DNA of 46,862 nucleotides from Bacteroidales bacterium (GCA_035353855.1 DAOQAK010000032.1:1-46862); one strand, 5' to 3'; positions 1 through 8,912 are shown, counted from the stretch's first letter. Program-made: numbers and translations. Notes: generated by a model from the letters alone, not told the origin.

Positions 1-1
1 T

Positions 2-1243
2 GGCTTGGTAAAATTGCTTGTTAAAACGTATAAAAAAATTAACGAACTATTGTTAAATGGTATTTTAACCTCGAGAATACGATTACAAGAAAAAAAGATA
101 AGAATACGCGAAGAACGCACGCAGGCATTGTATCAGCTTACAAAAGAAATCTCGTCGGTAACGAATATTAATGATATTACTAAAGCGGCAATTCAAAATA
201 TTAAAAAATATTTTAATCTTGAAAGTGTAATTATTTTAAAAAATGAAGCTAATCGATTTGAAGATCATCAACAATATGAAACTAATTTTAAACTTTCAGA
301 AAATGATATAAGCATTGCAGCATGGGTTTTCAGACATTCTGCTAAAGCAGGTAAATATACAGAAACATTGCCATCGAGTAATTATACTTTTTATCCGTTA
401 ACCGGAAATAGTGCTAATATGGGGGTTGTGGCAGTAGAACATCGGAAAAATTTTACCCAAGGAGAAGAACAATTTTGGGATGCCTTCCTATCGCAGATTT
501 CAGGAAAATATGAACGGGAATTTTTACGTGATGCAACAAAAAAAGATTTTTTGAAAAGGGAGTCTGATAAACTTTATAAAAACATTTTTGATTCCATTTC
601 AAATGAACTGCAAATACCATTATCTTCGATAGTTAGTGCCACAGAAGAATTAATGGTAAATGCAAAACCTGATAAAACTCAACAAAAATATTTTTCTGAA
701 ATTAATGGTGGAATAAAACAATTAAAAAGCCTTGTTAAAAATCTGTTTAATATGTCACATATCGAGACAGGTCAAATTCAAATTAACCCGGAGTGGTGTG
801 ATGTTAAAGAATTAATAAATAATGTGACCGAAACGCTTAAACACGAATTGGAATCGTTTAATCTATCTGTTATAATTCCTGATGATATTCCCAAGGTCTA
901 TATTGATTTTGGCCTTATTGAACAAGTGTTGTATCATCTTGTAAAAAATGCAATTGAAAACACATCTTCAGGAAGCACAATAAGAATGAAATTTTTTTAT
1001 GATGATGGCGTCCTTTCAATTATAGTAATGGATAGAGGAAAGGTCATACAAGAAGCTGAAATGGCTTCACTTTTTAATAATTTATATCGTGTTAAAAAAG
1101 ATGATACAAGAGAAACCGGACTTGGGTTTTCGATAATAAAAAGCTTTGTTGAAGCACACAATGGAACAGTTACTGCAAAGAATCGACTTAATGGTGGCGT
1201 AGAGTTTACAGTAAAAATTCCTGTGAATATTTCTGAAAAATAA
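2..1243 (+). CDS. KdpD-like sensor histidine kinase, C-terminal part (5' end outside window)
   Basis: The frame is open to the window edge, so this is the 3' part of a longer gene. Numbering below counts from the TTG at nucleotide 5. The basic segment followed by REERTQALYQLTKEIS (about 36-50) is typical of the linker after the four membrane helices of KdpD-type kinases. A GAF-like domain follows (about 50-170), then a HisKA helix (about 190-245) and an HATPase domain (about 290-410) with an N box (KNAIEN) and a good G2 box (ETGLGFS). Odd: the H box reads SISNELQIPL, with Asn (residue 200, codon AAT) where the phospho-accepting His belongs, and the G1 box is reduced to DRGK without its second Gly. 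The protein may be a degenerate kinase or a pseudokinase. No kdpABC or response regulator gene is visible. Family assignment is fairly sure; activity is doubtful. Confidence 0.75.
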   Translation, partial: GLVKLLVKTYKKINELLLNGILTSRIRLQEKKIRIREERTQALYQLTKEISSVTNINDITKAAIQNIKKYFNLESVIILKNEANRFEDHQQYETNFKLSENDISIAAWVFRHSAKAGKYTETLPSSNYTFYPLTGNSANMGVVAVEHRKNFTQGEEQFWDAFLSQISGKYEREFLRDATKKDFLKRESDKLYKNIFDSISNELQIPLSSIVSATEELMVNAKPDKTQQKYFSEINGGIKQLKSLVKNLFNMSHIETGQIQINPEWCDVKELINNVTETLKHELESFNLSVIIPDDIPKVYIDFGLIEQVLYHLVKNAIENTSSGSTIRMKFFYDDGVLSIIVMDRGKVIQEAEMASLFNNLYRVKKDDTRETGLGFSIIKSFVEAHNGTVTAKNRLNGGVEFTVKIPVNISEK

Positions 1244-1254
1244 TAATTAGAATT

Positions 1255-1830
1255 TTAATGTCCGAGTAAAATTTCCATCACCACATTTGCTTCCATATTA
1301 GCTACAATGCCTACACGTGGGGCAAGTGGTGGCATGTCTTCCGATACTTCTGTTATTGCATCACCACAAACATATAAATCTCCAATATGTTTTACTTTAA
1401 TAGAATTGGAATCACCCCAGCCCGCAAGTCCAACACCCGAAACAATTGGTTTGCCTTTCATTTCCGAAAGAACAGTCTCAATGATCATTTGCTTTTGGTC
1501 AGCATGGTCAAAGGCTTCTACAATAACATCGCACTCATTAAATATTTTTAAAACATCTTTTGATTTTAGTTTTATGTCGTGGGCTTTGACAATTACCGAA
1601 GGGTTTATCCTGTTTATATTTTCTCTTAATGCATATGCTTTTTTCTGTCCTATCTGATCATAAAAAAAATACTGACGGTTCAAATTACTTTCAATAATCG
1701 AATCAAAATCGGCAATTATTAATTTCCCAATCCCTACACGCGCCAGTGCTACAGCGCAGTTGGAGCCAAGCCCACCGCAGCCTGCAATACCTACACATTT
1801 GGTTTTAAGGATGGTTTTGTAATCTTTCAT
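1255..1830 (-). CDS. thiF: ThiF/MoeB-family adenylyltransferase, short form
   Basis: A small E1-like enzyme of about 190 residues. Members adenylate the C-terminal glycine of a ubiquitin-like sulfur carrier (ThiS or MoaD) with ATP. The Rossmann ATP-binding motif GCGGLGS (about 17-23) is present, followed by the ADFDSIIESNLNRQ block (about 40-53), whose acidic and Arg residues bind ATP-Mg in the family, and a conserved Lys further on (QKKAYAL). The length fits the short 'family 2' ThiF proteins of anaerobes, which lack the C-terminal extension of E. coli ThiF and MoeB. No thiS, thiG or moaD gene is next to it. It is convergent with the sensor kinase gene, with 11 bp between stops. A MoaD partner for molybdopterin or tungstopterin synthesis is possible but not shown here. 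Confidence 0.8.
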   Translation of the reverse strand: MKDYKTILKTKCVGIAGCGGLGSNCAVALARVGIGKLIIADFDSIIESNLNRQYFFYDQIGQKKAYALRENINRINPSVIVKAHDIKLKSKDVLKIFNECDVIVEAFDHADQKQMIIETVLSEMKGKPIVSGVGLAGWGDSNSIKVKHIGDLYVCGDAITEVSEDMPPLAPRVGIVANMEANVVMEILLGH

Positions 1831-1905
1831 GAAATATTATAATTCATTACAAATATAAAAAGAAATACAAATGATTTTGAGATGGACTGTAAAGTTTGGT
1901 TAAAA

Positions 1906-1951
1906 GGTATAAGGGTATAAAGGTATAAGGGTATAAGGGTATAAGGTATAA
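1906..1951. repeat. 8-bp tandem repeat (GGTATAAG) x5 plus a partial copy
   Basis: Five consecutive 8-bp units GGTATAAG or GGTATAAA run from 1906 to 1945, followed by a partial copy. Two inverse-oriented CTCTATACC motifs follow at about 1962-1985, so the strand could fold back on itself. The repeat lies between the ThiF gene start and the promoter of the 2081 gene. It looks like a slippage-prone microsatellite. Confidence 0.8.
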
Positions 1952-1995
1952 AACAGTATATCTCTATACCATATTCCTCTATACCTAATCAGTTT

Positions 1996-2025
1996 TTTGT
2001 AATTAGAATTAAATTTTTACTTTTG
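1996..2025 (+). promoter_or_regulatory. Bacteroidota-type promoter for the 2081-8912 gene run
   Basis: A TACTTTTG box (2018-2025) matches the Bacteroidota -7 consensus TAnnTTTG, and a TTTG at 1996-1999 sits 18 nt upstream as the -33 element. The start codon of the next gene lies 55 nt beyond the -7 box, leaving an AT-rich leader. Confidence 0.55.
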
Positions 2026-2080
2026 CGATATGAAATTAAAAACATAACGATAAATATTTATTAATTAAACAGGTAACATT

Positions 2081-2962
2081 ATGAAAAAAATTTTTACGAT
2101 TTTATGTCTGGCAGTTATGCCTTTTTTAACGAGTAATTCTTTTGCTCAGGATACACTTGCTGCATGGACCTTCCCTTCAACATCTGCCGATTCACTTGTA
2201 GATGTTGCTCCTTCATTAAATTCAAGTCGTTATATCAGTTGTCAGTATGGAACATGGGGCGCTACAACTTATCATGCAATAACAACCGATTATACAACCA
2301 ATGGTTCATTGGGCTCTCCCGATAAATGTGCAAAAGCAACAGGTTGGAATGACGGAGCTGATTCAGCTTACTGGATGATAAAATTAAAAACTACAGGATA
2401 TGGCAATTTGAAACTTTATTCAAAACAACAGGGTGGCGGTTCTAATCCCGGGCCAAGAGATTTTAAAGTGCAATATAAACTTCCGGGGTCTACTTCTCCT
2501 TGGGTTGATCTTACTACGGTTACCTGCGCTAATGACTGGACAACCGGTGTAGTAAACGGAATTACCATTCCATCAGCATGTGATAATCAAAGCAGCCAGA
2601 TTTCAATCAGGTGGCTGGTTTCATCAAATATTGATATTAATGGTGGCACGGTATTATCAACAGGTATCTCAAAAATTGATGATATTATTATTACAGGTGT
2701 AGTATCTACAGGAATAGCAGAAACAGAAAATGAAAGTTTAATAAAAGTTTATCCGAATCCAAGTAATGGTAATTTCTTTATTGAAAATAATGGCGAAATA
2801 AATAAAATTGCAGTTTATAATTTACTTGGCAAATGTGTTTATTCCAAAGAAAATGTTATTGAATACAAAACAGAATTATCCGGCTTTGTTCCCGGAATGT
2901 ACATGGTTCAGCTTACTTCAACATCGGAAAATGTTTATACTTACAAGATCATTGTAGAATAA
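2081..2962 (+). CDS. Secreted protein with T9SS type A C-terminal sorting domain
   Basis: An N-terminal signal peptide (about 1-22, ending SFAQ) is followed by a beta-rich domain (about 25-205) with a run of Trp, Gly and Tyr typical of lectin-like or jelly-roll modules (SKQQGGGSNPGPRDFKVQY). The C-terminal 75 residues are a type A T9SS sorting domain: VYPNPSNGNFFIEN, then VYNLLGKCVY, then GMYMVQL. The product should therefore be exported across the outer membrane by T9SS and anchored or released at the cell surface. No catalytic motif is recognised. It is the first gene of a rightward run leading to a TonB-dependent receptor, although a probable terminator follows it, so it may be made in larger amounts than the downstream genes. 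Confidence 0.85.
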   Translation: MKKIFTILCLAVMPFLTSNSFAQDTLAAWTFPSTSADSLVDVAPSLNSSRYISCQYGTWGATTYHAITTDYTTNGSLGSPDKCAKATGWNDGADSAYWMIKLKTTGYGNLKLYSKQQGGGSNPGPRDFKVQYKLPGSTSPWVDLTTVTCANDWTTGVVNGITIPSACDNQSSQISIRWLVSSNIDINGGTVLSTGISKIDDIIITGVVSTGIAETENESLIKVYPNPSNGNFFIENNGEINKIAVYNLLGKCVYSKENVIEYKTELSGFVPGMYMVQLTSTSENVYTYKIIVE

Positions 2963-2980
2963 GAATAATTTTATTAATAA

Positions 2981-3021
2981 TTTTACCCTGTCTTGTATTT
3001 TCAAAGGCAGGGTAAAATTTT
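2981..3021 (+). terminator. Hairpin terminator or attenuator after the T9SS protein gene
   Basis: TTTTACCCTG (2981-2990) pairs with CAGGGTAAAA (3008-3017). The stem extends by a G-T wobble and a C-G pair and is followed by TTTT. It lies 18 nt after the stop codon and 28 nt before the lipoprotein gene, so it may only partly stop transcription. Confidence 0.6.
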
Positions 3022-3044
3022 AACTATTGCAAACATAAATTATT

Positions 3045-3974
3045 ATGAGAAAAAATATTTTTTCTGTCGGTATCATTCTCTTCTTGTCAGTTCTTATCCT
3101 TGGCGGATGTAAGAAAAAGGATGATGAACAATTACCGCCAACAATTAGTTTTAAAACAGGCGCTTCATACACCCAGGATGGCGCTATTGTTCAGGTTGGT
3201 CATAAATTGTTCTTTGGTATTCATGCCGAAGGTATTAGTGAATCCATTACCAATTTTACAGTAAAAAAATATTTGGATAACGGAACGGTAATAACTGTAA
3301 TGGATACAGGATTATTTAACCAAACGCTCGACCTGGACAAAATATTTTATCAGAATGTAGAAGACAAAGCTACATGGAAATTTGCTGTGATGGACAGGAA
3401 TCATATGTCTGCCGAGGTTTCAATGGTGATTTATAAAGACCCCAATTCGACTTATGGCGGTATTTTTTATTATCCTTCAATTAAATTAGGATATCAGAAT
3501 AATACCACATACGGGCATTTTTTAGATCCTAATACAGGCATGGTTTATATGGATGATTCGGCAACTGCACACCATGACAAGATAGATGTCCTTATTTATT
3601 ATATTATAAGTAATGGTTTACCTTCACCTGTGCTTTCTTCGCCCGGTGAGATGGATAATGCAAGCACCGAAGCACAAACCTATTACCCGTTTATCGCTAA
3701 CTGGTCGCCGCGTAATTATACATTATGGGACATCAGTTTTGACAATGGAAACAATACTCCTTTAACTGCTGCTGATTTTGATGCAGCTCAGAACGACAGT
3801 TTGCTTATCGTCTCCTATCACGATGTTTGGGGGAAAAAGAAATTCAGATTTGGTACAACCGGAAAAATAGTACCTTTTCTCACGGCAGGTGGAAAATTAG
3901 GATTGATTAAAGTGAACAGTGCTGATTCAACAGATACGGGAATTATGGATATTTCCGTTAAAATTCAACAATAA
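3045..3974 (+). CDS. Lipoprotein of unknown function upstream of a TonB-dependent receptor
   Basis: A clear type II signal peptide with lipobox LILGGC (Cys22) is followed by a charged KKKDDE stretch, so the product is a lipoprotein. The mature part (about 285 residues) is predicted mostly beta and has no catalytic motif I recognise. A DPNTGMVYMDDSATAHHDKIDV segment (about 165-186) is rich in Asp and His and could bind a metal, but that is only a suggestion. The gene is 31 nt upstream of the TonB-dependent receptor gene, the usual place for a surface lipoprotein that helps a receptor capture its substrate. I do not recognise the family. Confidence 0.7.
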   Translation: MRKNIFSVGIILFLSVLILGGCKKKDDEQLPPTISFKTGASYTQDGAIVQVGHKLFFGIHAEGISESITNFTVKKYLDNGTVITVMDTGLFNQTLDLDKIFYQNVEDKATWKFAVMDRNHMSAEVSMVIYKDPNSTYGGIFYYPSIKLGYQNNTTYGHFLDPNTGMVYMDDSATAHHDKIDVLIYYIISNGLPSPVLSSPGEMDNASTEAQTYYPFIANWSPRNYTLWDISFDNGNNTPLTAADFDAAQNDSLLIVSYHDVWGKKKFRFGTTGKIVPFLTAGGKLGLIKVNSADSTDTGIMDISVKIQQ

Positions 3975-4004
3975 TATTTCAGAACAGAATTAACACCTTT
4001 ATTA

Positions 4005-6347
4005 ATGCGGAAGTTATTATTTATATTTTTCTTGCTTCCATTATTTGGTATTACACAATCAGGTCAGAAAACAATTATTACAGGAACTGTATTCGATGCA
4101 AATGATAATGCCCCTTTATTCAATGCAAGCATTGTTTTAAAAAATAAAAATATAGGTACCGCATCAGATAAAAATGGAAATTTTTCTTTACCCGGAATTG
4201 AAACAGGAACATATATTTTGAACGTAAGTTTTTTGGGTTACCAAAGCGTTCAGAAAAAAGTTGAAGTAAAAAATGAGCCTTCAATTCATGTTAAAATATT
4301 TTTAAAAGACACAAGTTTCACATCAAGGGAGCTTGAAATAATTGCGAACCGCGAAAAAGATATTCTTGACCAGTCAAACAGGGTAAGTATTATATCTGCT
4401 AAAAGCATTACAACAATACCTGCTCAAAACATCAATGGAATTATTAATTATTCTTCAGGCATAAACTCCAGCAATATTTCAGGAATATTTTCAAGCAAAG
4501 CAATAGTAACGATGCGTGGATTGCCATCCAACGACCAGTCGCGCACACTCGTTTTACTTGATGGAATTCCTTTAAATAAATCGGATGAAGGAAGTGTGAA
4601 TTGGAACATGATCAATAAAAATAATATTGAAGAAATAAAAATTATTAAAGGTCCCGGTTCGGCGAAGTATGGCAGTGGCGCTATGGGTGGCGTAATTGAA
4701 TTGATTTCAAAAAAACCTTCAAAAAAATTGGAAGGCAACATCATTACTGAATACGGAACATTCAACACGATGAGTTCAAATATTAACCTGGCAGGAATAA
4801 TAAAACCTGACAGCTCGAAAGATTTTTTTTACTGGGGAATTACAGGTTTTGGCAGAAAAAGCGATGGATATATTACCTTACCTGAACAATACAGAACAAT
4901 AGATGATACAACAGTTGAGCCTACTTTTTTAAAAGAAATAAATGCTTCTTTAAAAACCGGGTATAGTTTCAGGAAGAATCAGAATATTGAATTGCAGCTA
5001 AGTTATTATGATGATATGCGCGGAAACGGGTTTAAGGTTTTCGATTATTACGGAGCCTATCAGCAGCATCAGACATATAATGGTACGGCAAGGTATTCGG
5101 GAAATTTCGGGTATTTTAAATGGAATACAAATGTATATAACATTACCGAAAATTATCACAGGATATATGAGTACATGAAAGAAATGACATACCAGCTTTA
5201 CGAGGCCAATTCTGAAAGAGAAGACAGGGGAGGTGCTGTTGATGTTTCATTTTTAAAATATAAGAAGCATGAAATTTCAGGAGGATTAAGTTGCAAATAT
5301 GGCAGGGTTGATGGTTCTGATACCTATTACACATCAACAGATATTATTCGTAATGCCGGGAAAATGGATAGTTATGCCTTGTATTTGCAGGACCAGGTAA
5401 ATCTTCTTAACGATAAAGCCCAGGTGAATGCTGGTCTGCGCTATGATTTTGCAAACTTTCATGATGGTTTATTTACCATTGATGATCCTTCGTATAGTAT
5501 AATTTTTTATGAGAATTTTGAAGATGCATCAATGCCATCGAAACACTGGAATGCCCTATGTCCAAGGTTTTCGGCACAGTATAAATTTTCAAAAACCAGC
5601 AGAGCCTATATTTCCATTGCTAAAGGTTTCAGGGCTCCGATACTTGATGATATGTGCCGCACCGGGAAAAAGCATGGCGGATTTAAAGTTGCAAATCCCG
5701 ATCTAAAACCGGAATTGATTACTACATACGAAACAGGCGGCGATATGGAATTAATGAAAAATTTCAAAGCCAATGCTTCGGTATATTACAGCGTAGGACA
5801 CGATTTTATGTATTACACCAGTACCGGAGATTCAGTAAACGTGGGTTATGCACGTGTGCCGATTTTTAAAAAACAAAATATTGGCAAAGTTGAATTGTAT
5901 GGAACAGAAGTGGAATTCAAGTATAACCTAAATGACAGTTTAAATATTTTTGCGAATTATACTTATACTCATGCCCAAATTATTGAAGACAATATTTTAA
6001 ATTCAAAAGTTGATTCTAATCTTACCGGAAAATATTTAACCGATATTCCAGATCATACGGCCAGTGCAGGAATTACATGGCGAAATAAAATTGTCAACAC
6101 TTCTGTTTTATTCAAGTATATTGGAAAAACATGGATAAACGAGTGGAACATTGTTGATGTGGATTATTTCAAAACGGATAAATTTCCTGATTACGGAACT
6201 TTTAATATTCGGCTCGAAAAGCAATTTTTTAAAGGTCTTTCGGCAAGTTTTAGTGTTGAAAATATTTTTAATAAGAAATATATCAACAGTAATTTGGAAC
6301 AATGCGCCGGAAGGTTTATTTCATTTACAATAAAATATTCTTTATAG
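4005..6347 (+). CDS. TonB-dependent outer-membrane receptor with carboxypeptidase-regulatory-like N-terminal domain
   Basis: Active import of a scarce ligand through the outer membrane, driven by the TonB/ExbBD complex. A signal peptide (about 1-17) is followed by a carboxypeptidase-regulatory-like beta-sandwich (about 23-105: GTVFDANDNAPLFNASIVLKN and LNVSFLGYQ), a plug domain (about 120-240: VTMRGLPSN, LLDGIPLN, IKIIKGPGSAKYGSGAMGG) and a barrel of about 540 residues. The barrel ends with FNKKYINSN and a final aromatic-rich strand (FISFTIKYSL). It lacks the long SusC signature and has no SusD neighbour, so it resembles small-ligand receptors (siderophore, cobalamin or metal complex) more than glycan receptors. 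Because the next genes encode a DUF364 protein and a membrane/NTPase fusion, and wtpABC lies nearby, a metal oxyanion or metal complex is my favoured ligand. Confidence 0.9.
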   Translation: MRKLLFIFFLLPLFGITQSGQKTIITGTVFDANDNAPLFNASIVLKNKNIGTASDKNGNFSLPGIETGTYILNVSFLGYQSVQKKVEVKNEPSIHVKIFLKDTSFTSRELEIIANREKDILDQSNRVSIISAKSITTIPAQNINGIINYSSGINSSNISGIFSSKAIVTMRGLPSNDQSRTLVLLDGIPLNKSDEGSVNWNMINKNNIEEIKIIKGPGSAKYGSGAMGGVIELISKKPSKKLEGNIITEYGTFNTMSSNINLAGIIKPDSSKDFFYWGITGFGRKSDGYITLPEQYRTIDDTTVEPTFLKEINASLKTGYSFRKNQNIELQLSYYDDMRGNGFKVFDYYGAYQQHQTYNGTARYSGNFGYFKWNTNVYNITENYHRIYEYMKEMTYQLYEANSEREDRGGAVDVSFLKYKKHEISGGLSCKYGRVDGSDTYYTSTDIIRNAGKMDSYALYLQDQVNLLNDKAQVNAGLRYDFANFHDGLFTIDDPSYSIIFYENFEDASMPSKHWNALCPRFSAQYKFSKTSRAYISIAKGFRAPILDDMCRTGKKHGGFKVANPDLKPELITTYETGGDMELMKNFKANASVYYSVGHDFMYYTSTGDSVNVGYARVPIFKKQNIGKVELYGTEVEFKYNLNDSLNIFANYTYTHAQIIEDNILNSKVDSNLTGKYLTDIPDHTASAGITWRNKIVNTSVLFKYIGKTWINEWNIVDVDYFKTDKFPDYGTFNIRLEKQFFKGLSASFSVENIFNKKYINSNLEQCAGRFISFTIKYSL

Positions 6348-6394
6348 CTTTGCAAAATATATATAGAGCAATGCATCTGAAGAAATTTTTGTAA

Positions 6395-7225
6395 ATGCAT
6401 ATCATGATAGTTCAGGAAACATACGATTTTTTAAAAAATAACTATACCGAAATTTTCAGGAACACTACGATTGAAAGAGTTGTTGTTGGAGTTTACTTTA
6501 CTGCTGTAAAATTATCAAGCGGTTTTGCAGGAATGGGAAAGACAGAAATTGACAGCCATTGCTGCAATTCATACAAACATAAAAGAAATTTCGGCGATTT
6601 CTCTCCGGGAAAAATTAATGGTCAGAAAATTATTGACTTGTTTGAAAAAGCTGAGAATACTGATGTTTTGAATAATGTAAGGTTGGCTGTTTTGAATGCA
6701 GTATCATCAGAAATAATTTCACGTTCTAATTATAATGTTATTGAAGATAAAGATCCTATTGAATTAATTGATTTGAATCATAAAAAAACTATTTGTGTTG
6801 TTGGTGCATTTCAGTCGTATATAAATAAAATCGCTGCTACACAAAATAACTTATTTGTTCTTGAGCTGAATGAAAATGCTTTTGAGGAAAATCAAAAACA
6901 GTTTTATGTTCCGGCAGAAAAGTATGCTGAAACATTTTCTAAGTCGGATATAATTATAATTACAGGCGCAACGTTGGCAAACAATACGCTCAACACCCTT
7001 CTGGCAAATATTCCCGAACGCGCTCAAACAATTCTTGTAGGTCCCAGCAGCAGCCTTATTCCTGATGTTTTATTCAGGCATAAAATAAACATTATAGGTT
7101 CGACAAGAATACTTGATGCAGAAAAAATGTTCACTATAATTTCCGAAGGAGGTACGGGTTATCATTTATTCAATACCTGTGCAAAAAAAATATGTATACT
7201 CAATGATGGCTTTAAAAAAAATTGA
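6395..7225 (+). CDS. DUF4213/DUF364 protein, putative heavy-metal-chelating Rossmann protein
   Basis: About 276 residues. The N-terminal part (about 5-95: VVVGVYFTAVKLSSGFAGMG, then SPGKINGQKIIDL) matches the enolase-like DUF4213 fold, and the C-terminal part (about 125-270: ICVVGAF, DIIIITGATLANNTL, ILVGPSSSLIPDVLF) matches the Rossmann-like DUF364 domain. The family was given a possible role in heavy-metal chelation from a Desulfitobacterium structure; its true reaction is unknown. The gene begins 47 nt after the receptor gene and overlaps the next gene, so the three are probably co-transcribed and act on one substrate. It likely acts in the cytoplasm, as no signal peptide is seen. A second ATG three codons in is an equally good start. 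Confidence 0.8.
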   Translation: MHIMIVQETYDFLKNNYTEIFRNTTIERVVVGVYFTAVKLSSGFAGMGKTEIDSHCCNSYKHKRNFGDFSPGKINGQKIIDLFEKAENTDVLNNVRLAVLNAVSSEIISRSNYNVIEDKDPIELIDLNHKKTICVVGAFQSYINKIAATQNNLFVLELNENAFEENQKQFYVPAEKYAETFSKSDIIIITGATLANNTLNTLLANIPERAQTILVGPSSSLIPDVLFRHKINIIGSTRILDAEKMFTIISEGGTGYHLFNTCAKKICILNDGFKKN

Positions 7226-8912
7226 TAATATCTGGTTAAAAGCCTCTGTTTTGGGCTGCCTTTGGGCATCTTCTGAAATTGTGATCGGTAGTTTTCTACA
7301 TAACCTTCGTGTTCCTTTTTGTGGAAATATTTTAACAGGTATTGGTATTATTATCATGGTTTCTGTCGGGCAAATTTGGACAGAACGCGGATTATTCTGG
7401 CGAACAGGGCTGGTATGCGCTTTAATGAAATCCATTTCCCCAAGCGCTATTATTTTCGGACCAATGATTGCCATTTTTACCGAAGCGCTGATCATGGAAG
7501 CCAGTACTTTTATATTCCGCAAAAGCATGTTCTCATTTTTGGTTGGCAGTGCATTGGCAATGCTATGGAACCTTGTACAACTTTTGCTTTCTTATGTAAT
7601 TACTTATGGTTCCAATATTATTTATTTGTTTGAAAAACTTACTGAGAATTTTCAGCGTCAGCTTGGATTTGCTTATTCAAATTACTGGTGGCCTGTAGAA
7701 ATTATTGCAATTTTTTATATCCTTGCAGGGATGGTAGCAGGAGGTATTGGTTTATATATTGGAAAGAAATCAAAAAAAACAAACCTGAACGAACAGGGAA
7801 ATTTTACGAATAATACTGAACAAAACATTTCACGAATAAATAAACAACCTGAAGGTAATTTTTCATTAGGATTATTAATATGTAATATTATTATAATGAT
7901 TGTTGCATTGAATATTTTTAGTTTTAAAAATATTTTATTATCGGTCATTACTGTTATAATAGTTGCTACATTTTGGATAATAAAATATCCGAAAGTGCTC
8001 AGGCCATTAAAAAAACCGGGCTTCTGGATTTTTCTGGTTCTCACTACAACTTTATCAGCATACCTGTTCACGAACATTACAACCGGAAAAAATAACGGTT
8101 GGATAATTGGCGCAGAAATGAACCTGCGCGCAATTGTAATGATACTGGGATTTGCTGTGGTAGGTAAGGAATTACGAAATCCTGTTATTGGGAAATGTTT
8201 ATATGGCATCGGTTTTAAACAGCTGCCTGTTGCTTTGGAACTTGCTTTTGAATCATTGCCGGCAGTAATTTCAAATGTGCCGGGATGGAAAGATATTACC
8301 CGTAAACCTTTTTCATCTTTTCTTACTTACGTTAAAAAAGCGGATCTGCATTTTAAAGAACAGGAAGTAAGAATAAAAAATGACCAAAGAATAATTGTCC
8401 TTACTGGTAAAGGAAATGTGGGAAAGACAAGTTTTCTTGAAAAAATAATTACCATTCTTAAAGAAGAAGGCCGCGATGTTCGGGGAATTCTTTCGGTAGG
8501 CGTATTAGAGCAGAATTACAAAACAGGTTATAATTTGCTGAATATTTCCACGGGTGAAGAAAAATTGTTTATCAAAGATGAGAATTTTCCTGAATCAACA
8601 AAATTCAGAAAATTTTATTTCAGTAATGATGGCTTGAAATGGGGCATGAAAATATTAGAATCGGAAATAAATTTTGATTCGCAAATATTAATAATTGATG
8701 AAATAGGACCGTGGGAACTTGAAGAAGGAGGCTGGGCTGAAAGTTTAAATAAACTTGCGGCGCATTCAAAATATAAAATGATTTGGGTGGTGCGTGAAGA
8801 AATACTTACGGATGTAATTGGCAAATGGAACCTGAAGAACCCTGTTATTATTGATGTTTCAAAAACCCGGGTTTCTGAGGCACAAGAAAAGATTCTTAAA
8901 TTTTTCTTATAG
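7179..8912 (+). CDS. ECF-transporter-like membrane protein fused to a THEP1-type NTPase
   Basis: A 577-residue fusion. Block one (about 18-195) has five or six hydrophobic helices rich in Gly and small residues, like an ECF-type substrate-binding membrane component. A polar linker (about 196-226) leads to a second membrane block (about 227-330). It is followed by an amphipathic segment (IGFKQLPVALELAFESLPAV, about 344-363) that recalls the coupling part of ECF T components, though this is weak. The C-terminal part (about 402-577) is an NTPase_1/THEP1 domain: Walker A TGKGNVGKTS (409-418) and Walker B ILIIDEIG (503-510). The gene overlaps the DUF364 gene by 47 nt (23 nt if it starts at the ATG at 7203), so coupled translation is likely. 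I infer an NTP-driven or NTP-regulated inner-membrane importer paired with the upstream receptor. The substrate is not shown by the sequence. Confidence 0.75.
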   Translation: MQKKYVYSMMALKKIDNIWLKASVLGCLWASSEIVIGSFLHNLRVPFCGNILTGIGIIIMVSVGQIWTERGLFWRTGLVCALMKSISPSAIIFGPMIAIFTEALIMEASTFIFRKSMFSFLVGSALAMLWNLVQLLLSYVITYGSNIIYLFEKLTENFQRQLGFAYSNYWWPVEIIAIFYILAGMVAGGIGLYIGKKSKKTNLNEQGNFTNNTEQNISRINKQPEGNFSLGLLICNIIIMIVALNIFSFKNILLSVITVIIVATFWIIKYPKVLRPLKKPGFWIFLVLTTTLSAYLFTNITTGKNNGWIIGAEMNLRAIVMILGFAVVGKELRNPVIGKCLYGIGFKQLPVALELAFESLPAVISNVPGWKDITRKPFSSFLTYVKKADLHFKEQEVRIKNDQRIIVLTGKGNVGKTSFLEKIITILKEEGRDVRGILSVGVLEQNYKTGYNLLNISTGEEKLFIKDENFPESTKFRKFYFSNDGLKWGMKILESEINFDSQILIIDEIGPWELEEGGWAESLNKLAAHSKYKMIWVVREEILTDVIGKWNLKNPVIIDVSKTRVSEAQEKILKFFL

